Assembly: GCF_002929505.1 (NCBI RefSeq)
Contig: NZ_PJJL01000062.1
Span: 1 to 64,000, forward strand
DNA: 64,000 bases
DNA from: Cryobacterium sp. Y57
Lineage (GTDB): Bacteria > Actinomycetota > Actinomycetes > Actinomycetales > Microbacteriaceae
Direction of reading: 5' to 3'
The position numbers were made by a program, and so were the translations under genes. The notes beneath the pieces are model-generated. The model made no database searches. It had not been told where the DNA came from and saw nothing but the letters and a program-made list of their open reading frames with translations. Below, piece after piece: positions 1-12,120 of the stretch (positions are counted from its first letter, which is position 1; each line of letters opens with the position of its first letter).

Positions 1-202
1 GTGGCTCAAAGGCCAGAGCATGGGCAGCGGCCAATGCCCGGTGAAGAAATATAATCGGCAACTGCGCGACCTGATTGCCGTTGGCAAAGCCAAGCCGTCG
101 TGGATCGTTTCGCACGAGGTCCCGCTCAGTAAAGCCGTGGATGCCTACAAGAACTTCGGCGACCGCAACGACGGGTGGACCAAAGTCATCCTCAAGCCCT
201 AA
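1..202 (+). CDS. Zinc-dependent alcohol/formaldehyde dehydrogenase, C-terminal end (5' truncated by window)
   Basis: Only the last 66 codons are present, read in the frame that begins at base 2 and ends with TAA at 200-202. The tail resembles the C-terminus of zinc-dependent medium-chain dehydrogenases of the glutathione-independent formaldehyde dehydrogenase/threonine dehydrogenase type: a GQCPVKKYNRQL segment, a segment around SHEVPLSKAVDAYKNF and the terminal WTKVILKP. In that family this end closes the catalytic domain, and the AxxAYxxF helix is typical. The catalytic zinc ligands and Rossmann fold lie outside the window, so the substrate cannot be judged. It converges on ligA, with a strong hairpin between the two genes. 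Confidence 0.75.
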   Translation, partial: WLKGQSMGSGQCPVKKYNRQLRDLIAVGKAKPSWIVSHEVPLSKAVDAYKNFGDRNDGWTKVILKP

Positions 203-326
203 TAGGGCACCGTTGAACGAACTCGCCGCAGCGCGATCAACCCTCGGACTCAACGAGTGAGGGCGTGAACTCGAGTTCGGATAGTAATCCACACCGAAAG
301 CGCAACCAGCACACGCTCTAACTTGG

Positions 327-377
327 GCGCTGAGTTCGGCGGGGTGGCACTTGCGAGTGCCGCCCCGCGTTCAGCGC
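327..377. terminator. Bidirectional hairpin between dehydrogenase and ligA
   Basis: A long stem-loop lies between two convergent genes. The inner stem pairs 339-351 with 356-368 (13 bp, one G.T) around a TGCG loop. An outer stem pairs GCGCTGA (327-333) with TCAGCGC (371-377). No long T-tract follows on either side, so it is a candidate GC-rich terminator typical of actinobacteria. The remaining bases of the 203-394 gap show no gene. Confidence 0.55.
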
Positions 378-394
378 GGCGCCGGTGCAGCAGC

Positions 395-3884
<3,490 letters not shown>

Positions 3885-3929
3885 TCAACGAGTGTACGCG
3901 GAGTGCCCGTTTGAGCAAACGTCAGCCCG

Positions 3930-5150
3930 TCAGTGCCCGGGCACCCGATCGGCCAGACCGGCAACGAGCGCCTGGGCGTGGGCTGCGGGCAGAGCCGCGA
4001 GCAGCGCGTCGACGTCCGCGTCCGTCGACGTATGGCCGAGGGTGATGCGCAGGGCACCGCGGGACTCGACCTCGCTGCGTCCCATCGCCCGCAGCACGTG
4101 CGAGGGTTCCGGCACCCCGGCCTGGCAGGCTGATCCGGTCGACACCGACACCCCGGCGGCGTCGAGCAGGAACAACAGCGAGTCGCCCTCGCAGCCGGGA
4201 AAGCTGAAGTGGGCGTTGCCCGGCAGCCGGGTGGTCGGGTCGCCGTTGAGTACGGCGCCGGGAGCGACCCGCGCGACACCGGCAATGACCCGGTCGCGCA
4301 GCGCCGCCAGACGAACAGTTTTGACTCCTCCCGCCCCTTCTGGCTGCCGGGCCGCCCGCTGCTCAACGGTGATGGCGGATGCCGCTACGGCGAACGAGAC
4401 CGCCGCCGCGACATCCTGGGTGCCGCTACGCACCTTGCGCTGCTGGCCGCCGCCGTGAATGAGTGGCTCGACGGTCGTCGCCCGGCCGAGCACGAGCGCG
4501 CCGATGCCGACCGGGCCGCCGACCTTGTGCGCCGATACGCTCAGCGCCGACACACCTGCAGCGGCGAGCGTGCGAAAGTCGACCGGAACGTAACCGTAGG
4601 CGGCGACAGCGTCGACGTGCACCGGGATGCCGTTGGCGGCGGCGAGCGCCGCCACCTCGGCGACGGGTTCGAGGGTACCGACCTCATTGTTGGCCATGAT
4701 CACACTCACCAGCGCAACGTCCAGGGGATCACGCGCAATGGCATCCGCCAGCGCGCCAAGGTCGATGCGTCCCTCATGATCGAGCGGAATCCACTCGACG
4801 ATGGCCCCGTCGTGCTGCGCGAGCCACTCCACCGTGTCGAGGGTCGCGTGGTGTTCGCCGCCGGGTACCAAAATGCGCCGGCGCGGGGCGCGGGCCCAAA
4901 ACAAGCCCTTGATGCCGAGGTTGATCGCCTCGGTGCCGCTTCCGGTGAAGACGACTTCGATCGGATCGCAGGCGAGACTGGTGGCCACGATCTCGCGCGA
5001 TTCTTCGAGCATCCGTTTGGCATTCTGGCCCTGGCTGTGCACCGAGGCGGGGTTACCGACGACGCTCATCGCTTCGGCGTAGGCGGCAATAGCGGCGGGG
5101 AGCATCGGCGTGGTCGCCGCGTGATCCAGATAGACAACCATGCCTGCCAT
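3930..5150 (-). CDS. Cysteine desulfurase (NifS/IscS family)
   Basis: This PLP enzyme takes sulfur from cysteine to form an enzyme persulfide and alanine. It probably feeds MnmA, encoded just downstream. The N-terminus YLDHAATTP is the family signature. SAHKVGGPVGIGAL contains the PLP lysine and STGSACQAG the catalytic cysteine on the mobile loop. Its length of 406 residues is normal. The open frame extends to 5429 into glgX, but homology begins at MAGMVVYLDHA, so the start is ATG 5150 or ATG 5141; neither has a clear ribosome binding site. About 60 bp separate it from the divergent glgX. IscS and SufS are not distinguishable from sequence alone, and no iscU or suf gene is nearby. An MnmA-dedicated role is inferred from the neighbour. 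Confidence 0.93.
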   Translation of the reverse strand: MAGMVVYLDHAATTPMLPAAIAAYAEAMSVVGNPASVHSQGQNAKRMLEESREIVATSLACDPIEVVFTGSGTEAINLGIKGLFWARAPRRRILVPGGEHHATLDTVEWLAQHDGAIVEWIPLDHEGRIDLGALADAIARDPLDVALVSVIMANNEVGTLEPVAEVAALAAANGIPVHVDAVAAYGYVPVDFRTLAAAGVSALSVSAHKVGGPVGIGALVLGRATTVEPLIHGGGQQRKVRSGTQDVAAAVSFAVAASAITVEQRAARQPEGAGGVKTVRLAALRDRVIAGVARVAPGAVLNGDPTTRLPGNAHFSFPGCEGDSLLFLLDAAGVSVSTGSACQAGVPEPSHVLRAMGRSEVESRGALRITLGHTSTDADVDALLAALPAAHAQALVAGLADRVPGH

Positions 5151-5211
5151 TTTACAGTCGAGCGGATGCCGGTGGTCGTCACCCTCCCCCACACTGATTA
5201 CTCTTGAATCC

Positions 5212-7290
5212 ATGAGTTCCACCGATCCCCTGCGCAACCTCGGTGTGCGACTAACTAGCGCCGGCGGCGAACTCCGCGTCTGGGCCGAACATGCCGACGC
5301 CATGGACCTGTGTCTGTTCGACGAGATCGACCCGAACTGGATCATCAAAAGCGTACCAATGACGCAGGATGCGCACGGTGTGTGGTCCGGCAAATCGCGC
5401 ACGCTGTCACCGGGGCGCCGGTACGGCATCCGAGTGTCGGGTCCGGCCAGCGCACAGAATTCTTTTCACCCCGAGAAGACTCTGATCGAACCGTATTCAC
5501 GTGGTCTGGTTCGGGTCGGCGCCGGATTGTGGCAGTCCTCGGTGGTCGACGACGATTTCGATTGGAACGGCGCCGAGAAACCGGGCACGGCCCTCGATCA
5601 CACCGTGGTCTACGAGGCGCACGTGCGCGGCCTCAGCCGGATGAACCCGCTGGTTCCGGCTGCGCTGCGGGGCACCTACGCCGGTCTCGCCCACGAATCC
5701 ACGATCGCCTACCTGAAGGACCTCGGCGTGACCGCGGTTGAACTCTTGCCGGTGCAGGCGTTCGTGTCGGAGCAGCGCCTGATCAAACAGGGCCTGATCA
5801 ACTATTGGGGGTACAACACCCTCAATTTCTTTTCCCCGCACGCCGACTACGCCACCCAGGCTGCCCAGTCCGCCGGGCCGGCAGCGGTGCTGCGCGAGTT
5901 CAAGGGCATGGTCAAGCTGCTGCACGAGGCAGGGCTCGAAGTCATCCTCGACGTCGTCTACAACCACACCGCCGAAGAGGGTCGGAACGGCCCCGTTACG
6001 AGTTTGCGCGGCATCGACAATGCAGGCTATTACCGGCAGGATGAGTCCGGTGCCTACATCGACGTGACCGGCTGTGGCAATACGGTCAACTTCAGCCACG
6101 ACGTGCCGAAACGGCTCGTGCTCGATTCGCTGCGCTACTGGGCCAACGATGTGCAGATCGACGGGTTCCGCTTCGATCTGGCGGCGACGCTCGGCCGCGA
6201 CGGCGGCGTCGTCTACGACCCGGAGCATCCGCTGCTCACCGAGATTCGCGACGACCCGGAGCTGGCCGGCGTGAAGCTCATCGCAGAGCCGTGGGATGTC
6301 GGCCAGGGCGGCTGGCAGACCGGCAATTTTCCGCCCGGCTGGACCGAGTGGAACGACCGCTACCGCGACCGCATGCGCGACTTCTGGCTTTCGGATATGA
6401 AGAGCCTGCGCCTAAGCGGCTCAGCCGGCAGCGGGATCGGACGGTTCGCGACCCGGGTCGCCGGTTCCTCGAACACGTTCTCCCAGAAGCGCGGCCCACT
6501 CGCCTCGCTCAACTTCATTACCGCGCACGACGGGTTCACCCTCGCCGATCTGACCGCGTACGACGTGAAACACAACCTCGGCAACGGCGAGTCGAACCGG
6601 GACGGCACCGACAACAACAGCTCGTACAACCACGGGGTGGAGGGGCCGACTCGCGACGTAGCCATACTGGCCACCCGCCGCAAGGCCATGCGCAACCTGC
6701 TCGGCACTCTGCTCCTGTCGGCCGGCATCCCCATGCTCACCGCCGGCGATGAGTTCGGGCGCAGCCAGCGGGGCAACAACAACGCCTACTGCCAGGACAG
6801 CGAGCTGACCTGGCTGAACTGGGATTTCGACGACTGGCAGCAGGACCTGCACCGGGTCACTCGCCGCCTGCTGCAGCTGCGCCGGGAGAACCCGGCGTTG
6901 CGTCCGGTGCACTTCGGACGGTTCGGCGAAACCACGCCCAGTGCCAGCCAGCTGGACTGGTACAACATCGCTGGCGAGGTACTCACCGGCGATGCCTGGA
7001 ACTCGCCGACCGAGCGCACTCTGCAGTACATGGCGGCGTCGACCCCCGAGCATGAAGCGTTCAATCGCATCCTGCTCGTGATCAACGCGCGGGAGCACGA
7101 CGAGACGGTCACCCTGCCCAGGCATGAGGGAGTGGATGCGTATACGTTGCTCTGGGATTCCAGTCACGACGACCTGCGCGACTCGGTCATCGAGCACGCA
7201 CCGGGCACTTCCCTGTTCGTTCCGGGTGCCTCGATGCAGCTTATGCGCGCGCACGGCGCGCTCGTGCCGCGCCGTACGCCCCGTGCCTGA
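5212..7290 (+). CDS. glgX: Glycogen debranching enzyme GlgX (isoamylase-type, GH13)
   Basis: GlgX hydrolyses alpha-1,6 branches in glycogen limit dextrins left by phosphorylase. The 692-residue product has an N-terminal CBM48-like domain followed by a GH13 barrel. Visible conserved regions are DVVYNHTAE (region I), GFRFDLAATLGRD with the nucleophile aspartate (region II), LIAEPWDVG with the acid/base glutamate (region III) and FITAHDGFTL (region IV). YWGYNTLNFFSPHADYA is typical of GlgX. The start ATG 5212 begins MSSTDPLRNLG; the frame is open upstream but the earlier part does not resemble the family. It converges on glgP with only 15 bp between stop codons. GlgX and GlgP act together in glycogen breakdown, while glgE and glgB beyond them build alpha-glucan. 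Confidence 0.95.
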   Translation: MSSTDPLRNLGVRLTSAGGELRVWAEHADAMDLCLFDEIDPNWIIKSVPMTQDAHGVWSGKSRTLSPGRRYGIRVSGPASAQNSFHPEKTLIEPYSRGLVRVGAGLWQSSVVDDDFDWNGAEKPGTALDHTVVYEAHVRGLSRMNPLVPAALRGTYAGLAHESTIAYLKDLGVTAVELLPVQAFVSEQRLIKQGLINYWGYNTLNFFSPHADYATQAAQSAGPAAVLREFKGMVKLLHEAGLEVILDVVYNHTAEEGRNGPVTSLRGIDNAGYYRQDESGAYIDVTGCGNTVNFSHDVPKRLVLDSLRYWANDVQIDGFRFDLAATLGRDGGVVYDPEHPLLTEIRDDPELAGVKLIAEPWDVGQGGWQTGNFPPGWTEWNDRYRDRMRDFWLSDMKSLRLSGSAGSGIGRFATRVAGSSNTFSQKRGPLASLNFITAHDGFTLADLTAYDVKHNLGNGESNRDGTDNNSSYNHGVEGPTRDVAILATRRKAMRNLLGTLLLSAGIPMLTAGDEFGRSQRGNNNAYCQDSELTWLNWDFDDWQQDLHRVTRRLLQLRRENPALRPVHFGRFGETTPSASQLDWYNIAGEVLTGDAWNSPTERTLQYMAASTPEHEAFNRILLVINAREHDETVTLPRHEGVDAYTLLWDSSHDDLRDSVIEHAPGTSLFVPGASMQLMRAHGALVPRRTPRA

Positions 7291-7305
7291 GCGAGTCAGG
7301 GCCGT

Positions 7306-9873
7306 CTAACTTGCGACGGCGACCAGCCCCATTTCGGCGGGGCTGGTGAGCAGGTCATTCTTCGGAACGACGCGCACGGTATAACCGAACGTTCCGGCCC
7401 GGTCGAGTTCGACCGTTCCTGTGAACAGGGTGGCACCGCCGGCCGGTGCTTCTTTCACCAGTGCCGGTTCGAGCGCCTGAGTGGCCACATCGCGCAGTTC
7501 GTCGGTGCCGAGGCTCTTACCGTAGACAACTTCGACGGTCACGTCGTCAGCGACGAGTCCGCCGAGCTGCACGTGCGCGCGCAGGTGCAGGTCATCACCC
7601 ACTTCTGGCACCGACGAAACGCCGCCCGATTCGACGTGGGTCACCGCGACCTGCGGCCAGGCCGAGACGATCCGCCCTTTCCAGGCCGCCAGTTCGCGGG
7701 CCGCGCGGTAGTTGTTCGCCGACATGAGCGCTTCGTAGTGCCCGGCCGGGCGATATAGACGTTGCACATATTCACTGACCATACGGTCAGCGGACAGTGC
7801 GGGCGACAGGGAACTGAGGGTGTGCCGGATATTTGACACCCATCGTTCGGGTACGTCGTCGCCGTTGCGTTCATAGAACATCGGGGCGACCTGGTGTTCG
7901 ATCAGGTCGTACAGCGCCTCGGCTTCGAGCCGGTCCCGTTCGGCGGAGTCGCCGGCCGAATCGGCCGACGGAATTGCCCATCCGTTCTTGCCGTCATAGT
8001 ATTCCGGCCACCAGCCGTCAAGAATCGACAGGTTGAGGGCGCCGTTCAAGGCCGCCTTCATGCCACTCGTGCCGCAGGCTTCGAGCGGGCGGAGTGGATT
8101 GTTGAGCCAGACATCCGTTCCCGGATACATGAGCTGGGCCATCGCAATGTTGTAGTCGGGGAGAAAAGCGATGCGCGTGCGCAGGGCCGGATCCGCCGCG
8201 AACTGCACGATCTTCTGGATCAGTCGTTTGCCCTCCTCATCGGCGGGGTGTGACTTGCCGGCGATGACGATCTGAATCGGATGCTCCGGGTGCAACAGCA
8301 GGGCGCGCAGACGTTCAGGGTCGTGCAGCATCAGGGTCAGGCGCTTGTACGTAGGAACGCGGCGGGCGAAACCGATGGTCAGCACGTTCGGGTCGAACAC
8401 CCGGCCCATCCAGGCCGGGGGGATGCCGCCCAGGTTCTGGTCGCGCCAAGCATTATGCAGACGGCGGCGGGCATCCGCGACGAACTGCAGGCGCATCTGC
8501 CCGCGCACCGACCACAGGTCCTGGTCGGACACATCAGGGGAGGCCCAGTTCGCCGTCGAGGTGTCGCTTGTGCCGAGCTTCGCGTTGGCGAGGCTCTTCA
8601 GCGCCGGGTCGGTCCAGCTCTGCGCGTGGACACCGTTTGTGATCGACGTAATCGGCACATCCGCTGAATCAAAGCCAGGCCAGAGCCCGTTAAACATTCT
8701 GCGACTGACCTCACCGTGCAGGGTCGACACGCCGTTGGCGTGCTGGCCGAGGCGTAATCCCATGACGGCCATGTTGAACACCTCGGAGGAGCCGCCGGAG
8801 TAACTCTCCGCTCCGAGCGCGAGCAGGTCTTCCACGTCGACGCCGGGCAGCAGATCGGTGCCGAAGTAGCGCCGCACGAGGGAACGCTCGAAGCGGTCGA
8901 TGCCAGCGGCGACCGGAGTGTGGGTGGTGAAGACGGTTCCGGCACGGGCCACCTGCAGGGCTTCCTGAAAGTTCAGGCCCTCGCCGATCAGGCTGGAGAT
9001 GCGCTCGAGGCCGAGGAACCCGGCGTGGCCCTCGTTGGTGTGGAACACGTCGGGCTCTGGCAGTCCGTGCAGCGAGCTCCACAGCTTCACAGCGCGGGCA
9101 CCGCCGATGCCCAGCAGGAGTTCCTGCAGCAACCGGTGTTCGCCGCCGCCGCCGTACAGGCGGTCGGTGACCAGGCGCAGGTCGTCAGCATTCTCGGGAA
9201 TGTCGGCGTCGAGCAGCAACAGGCGAACCCGACCCACCTTGGCCTGCCAAACGCGGGCATGCAGGGTGCGGTCGTCGGGCAGGGCGAGGGACACCTGCAC
9301 GGCCGAACCGTCGGCTCGGCGCAGCACGGCGAGCGGCAGCCCGTCGGGGTCGAGCAGCGGGTAGCTTTCCATCTGCCAGCCGTCAGGCGAGATGGCCTGG
9401 CTGAAGTAACCGGCGCGATAGAACAGCCCCACGCCCACCAGCGGCAGGCCAAGATCGGACGCGCTCTTGAGGTGGTCACCGGCCAGAATTCCCAATCCCC
9501 CCGAATACTGCGGCAGGGCAGCGGCGATGCCGAACTCCGGTGAGAAATACGCGATCGCAGCCGGTTTTTCGCCCTCGAGTCCCTGGTACCAGCGTGGTTG
9601 ATCGAGATAATCGCGCAAGCCGTTTCTGGTGGAATCAACCTGCGCCACGTAGTCGTGGTCCTGCGCCAGCTCGTCGAGGCGACGTGGATCGACGGCACCG
9701 AGCAGGGCGACCGGATCGGCACCGATCTCGCGCCACAGCTCAGGGGCGATGCGCTCGAACAACTGCCGAGTGGGTTCATGCCACGACCAGCGGAGATTGC
9801 CGGCAAGCTCCTCGAGAGCCGCGAGCGGCCCGGGGAGAACGGCACGGACAGTAAATTTGCGGATGGCCTTCAC
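7306..9873 (-). CDS. glgP: Alpha-glucan phosphorylase GlgP (GT35)
   Basis: The enzyme releases glucose-1-phosphate from the non-reducing ends of alpha-1,4-glucan. The protein has 855 residues, as usual for the actinobacterial-type phosphorylase. It starts with an N-terminal DUF3417-like segment (GNLRWSWHEPTRQLF), then HTNEGHAGFLGLERI and TTHTPVAAGIDRF, and carries the PLP lysine in ACGTSGMKAALNGALN followed by LDGWWPEYYDG. The start is GTG 9873 (KAIRKFTVRA). It is divergent from glgE across a 141-bp region that carries a perfect 24-bp direct repeat, a candidate shared control site. Its stop is 15 bp from that of glgX. Confidence 0.95.
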   Translation of the reverse strand: MKAIRKFTVRAVLPGPLAALEELAGNLRWSWHEPTRQLFERIAPELWREIGADPVALLGAVDPRRLDELAQDHDYVAQVDSTRNGLRDYLDQPRWYQGLEGEKPAAIAYFSPEFGIAAALPQYSGGLGILAGDHLKSASDLGLPLVGVGLFYRAGYFSQAISPDGWQMESYPLLDPDGLPLAVLRRADGSAVQVSLALPDDRTLHARVWQAKVGRVRLLLLDADIPENADDLRLVTDRLYGGGGEHRLLQELLLGIGGARAVKLWSSLHGLPEPDVFHTNEGHAGFLGLERISSLIGEGLNFQEALQVARAGTVFTTHTPVAAGIDRFERSLVRRYFGTDLLPGVDVEDLLALGAESYSGGSSEVFNMAVMGLRLGQHANGVSTLHGEVSRRMFNGLWPGFDSADVPITSITNGVHAQSWTDPALKSLANAKLGTSDTSTANWASPDVSDQDLWSVRGQMRLQFVADARRRLHNAWRDQNLGGIPPAWMGRVFDPNVLTIGFARRVPTYKRLTLMLHDPERLRALLLHPEHPIQIVIAGKSHPADEEGKRLIQKIVQFAADPALRTRIAFLPDYNIAMAQLMYPGTDVWLNNPLRPLEACGTSGMKAALNGALNLSILDGWWPEYYDGKNGWAIPSADSAGDSAERDRLEAEALYDLIEHQVAPMFYERNGDDVPERWVSNIRHTLSSLSPALSADRMVSEYVQRLYRPAGHYEALMSANNYRAARELAAWKGRIVSAWPQVAVTHVESGGVSSVPEVGDDLHLRAHVQLGGLVADDVTVEVVYGKSLGTDELRDVATQALEPALVKEAPAGGATLFTGTVELDRAGTFGYTVRVVPKNDLLTSPAEMGLVAVAS

Positions 9874-9923
9874 GAGGTCAACCTTAGGGGTGCCGGGTGA
9901 CTAATCTGTGACACCGCGATCAA

Positions 9924-9975
9924 CGCGCGCGGGCACGCCCGACGGAATCGTCGCGCGCGGGCACGCCCGACGGAA
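9924..9975. repeat. 24-bp direct repeat in the glgP-glgE divergent promoter region
   Basis: Two identical 24-bp copies lie at 9924-9947 and 9952-9975, separated by 4 bp (28-bp period, just under three helical turns). The shared core is GCGGGCACGCCCGACGGAA, and GGGCACGCCC within it is close to an inverted repeat. The pair sits between the starts of glgP (9873, minus) and glgE (10015, plus), so it could be an operator for both. It could equally be a neutral local duplication. Confidence 0.85.
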
Positions 9976-10014
9976 AGGGAGCGCCACGGCTACTGTTCAC
10001 GCTACGGTCATGGT

Positions 10015-12120
10015 GTGGCCAAGACAGCAGCGAAAAAGACGATCCAGCCGGCAGCATCGAGCACTGCTCGCACGAGCGTGCCTGCGGATGCCGCGGCGGG
10101 GAGCGGTTTCACCACTTCCATGGGTCGCATCCCGGTTCTTGACCTGTCTCCTCAGCTGGACGACAATCGCTGGCCGGTCCGCGCCTTCGTCGGCGAAGTT
10201 GTGCCGTTTGGCGCGACCGCTTTTCGCGAGGGGCACGACCTCATCGGTGTCGACCTGCAGCTCACGGCGCCGGATGGCAGCACGACGCGGCATCCGATGG
10301 TGCTGCAGGCCGACGGCACCGACCGCTACGGCATCGAGGCGCAGCTCGGCGTCCCGGGTCACTGGCAGTATCGGGTGCGCGCGTACGCCGACGACTTCGC
10401 GACCTGGGAACACAACGCGGCGATCAAGATACCGGCGGGCATCGACGTCGAGCTCATGTTCACCATCGGCGGGGTTCTCCTGGCACAGGCCGGCCGTGAT
10501 ACCGGCCGCCCCATCGCCGCCCGTCGTGTGTTCCAGGCCGCGGCCCTAGCGCTCGCCAACACCGGCAAGTCGGCTACGGAGCGTTTTCTCGCGGTAGCGG
10601 ATGCCGCGTTGCGGCAGGCCATCGCGGCTCGCCCCCTCGCTGGCCTGGCCTCCTTCTCGGCCGAACGCACGATCATCGTCGAACGCGCAAGGGCCGGTGT
10701 CGGTGCCTGGTACGAATTCTTCCCACGCTCTGAGGGCGCCGTTCGCCGCGCCGACGGCAGCTGGAAAAGCGGAACCTTTCGCACCGCAGCCAAACGACTG
10801 CCCGCCGTGGCCGCCATGGGCTTCGATGTGCTCTACCTGCCTCCGATCCACCCCATCGGACAAGCCTTCCGCAAGGGCCCGAACAATTCGCTCACCGTTG
10901 CCCCCGGCGACCCGGGGTCACCCTGGGCCATCGGCTCATCTGACGGCGGCCACGGCGCCATCCACCCCGACCTCGGTACCGTCGCCGATTTCAGCTTTTT
11001 TCTGAAGAAGGCCGCCTCCCTCGGCATCGAACTCGCTCTCGACTTCGCCTTGCAGGCCTCCCCCGATCATCCCTGGGTGAAGGAGCACCCGGAGTGGTTC
11101 ACGACCCTGCCCGACGACACCATCGCCTTCGCGGAGAACCCACCGAAAAAATACCAGGACATCTACCCGATCAATTTCGACAACGATCCCGCCGGCATCC
11201 GCGCCGAGGCGCTGCGATTGCTGCGCTATTGGATCAGCCTCGGCGTGCGCATCTTTCGCGTGGACAACCCGCACACCAAGCCGCTCGACTTCTGGGAGTG
11301 GCTTATCGCCGAGGTCAATGCCACCGACCCCGACGTAGTGTTTCTGGCCGAGGCATTCACCCGTCCAGCTCTTATGCAGGCCCTCGGCAAGGTCGGCTTT
11401 CAGCAGTCGTACACCTATTTCACTTGGCGCAACACGAAGAAAGAGCTCGAGGAGTTCTTCGACGGTCTCGCCACCGACACCCCCGACTTTCTGCGCCCGA
11501 ACCTGTTTGTGAACACTCCCGATATCCTCACCGAGTATCTGCAGTTCGGCGGCCCGGCGGCGTTCAAGATTCGGGCGGCGCTCGCCGCCACGGCCGCGCC
11601 GAGCTGGGGGGTCTATGCCGGTTTCGACCTGTTCGAAAACGTCGCTCGGCCGGGTGCCGAAGAGAGCATCGACAACGAGAAGTACGAGTACCGGCCGCGG
11701 GACTGGAACACGGCCGAGGAGCTCGGAAAATCCCTCGCGCCCTACATCACGCTGCTCAACCGCATCCGCTTGGAGCATCCCGCGCTGGGCCAGCTGCGCA
11801 ACCTCGACATTCACTCGAGCGACGATGACGCGATCCTCGTCTACAGCAAATTTCTGGGCGCTGCCTTCACCGGAACGGGTCAAGCGGATGCCCTCATCAT
11901 CGTCGCCAACGTCGACCCGCACTCGGTGCGCCAAACGGTGGTGCACCTCGACGTGACCCGGTTCGGCATTGCCCGCGGCGACAACTTCGACGTGCACGAC
12001 CTCGTCTCCGGCGTCACCTGGACCTGGTCGTCCGATAACTTCGTGCGTCTGGACGCTTTCACCGAACCGGTGCATATTCTGCATGTCACGCCACACGATC
12101 CGACCCGGGCACGCGCATGA
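10015..12120 (+). CDS. glgE: Alpha-1,4-glucan:maltose-1-phosphate maltosyltransferase GlgE
   Basis: GlgE transfers maltose from maltose-1-phosphate to the end of an alpha-glucan chain, the polymerising step of the GlgE pathway. The 701-residue protein opens with a Lys/Ala-rich tail, then the N-domain (IPVLDLSPQLDDNRWPVRAF) that marks this family within GH13. The barrel shows DIYPINFDND, GVRIFRVDNPHTKP with the nucleophile aspartate and VVFLAEAFTRP with the acid/base glutamate. The start is GTG 10015, without a strong ribosome binding site. It overlaps glgB by 4 bp (ATGA), so the two are translationally coupled. The maltose-1-phosphate suppliers (treS/pep2 or glgM) are not in the window. Confidence 0.96.
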   Translation: MAKTAAKKTIQPAASSTARTSVPADAAAGSGFTTSMGRIPVLDLSPQLDDNRWPVRAFVGEVVPFGATAFREGHDLIGVDLQLTAPDGSTTRHPMVLQADGTDRYGIEAQLGVPGHWQYRVRAYADDFATWEHNAAIKIPAGIDVELMFTIGGVLLAQAGRDTGRPIAARRVFQAAALALANTGKSATERFLAVADAALRQAIAARPLAGLASFSAERTIIVERARAGVGAWYEFFPRSEGAVRRADGSWKSGTFRTAAKRLPAVAAMGFDVLYLPPIHPIGQAFRKGPNNSLTVAPGDPGSPWAIGSSDGGHGAIHPDLGTVADFSFFLKKAASLGIELALDFALQASPDHPWVKEHPEWFTTLPDDTIAFAENPPKKYQDIYPINFDNDPAGIRAEALRLLRYWISLGVRIFRVDNPHTKPLDFWEWLIAEVNATDPDVVFLAEAFTRPALMQALGKVGFQQSYTYFTWRNTKKELEEFFDGLATDTPDFLRPNLFVNTPDILTEYLQFGGPAAFKIRAALAATAAPSWGVYAGFDLFENVARPGAEESIDNEKYEYRPRDWNTAEELGKSLAPYITLLNRIRLEHPALGQLRNLDIHSSDDDAILVYSKFLGAAFTGTGQADALIIVANVDPHSVRQTVVHLDVTRFGIARGDNFDVHDLVSGVTWTWSSDNFVRLDAFTEPVHILHVTPHDPTRARA

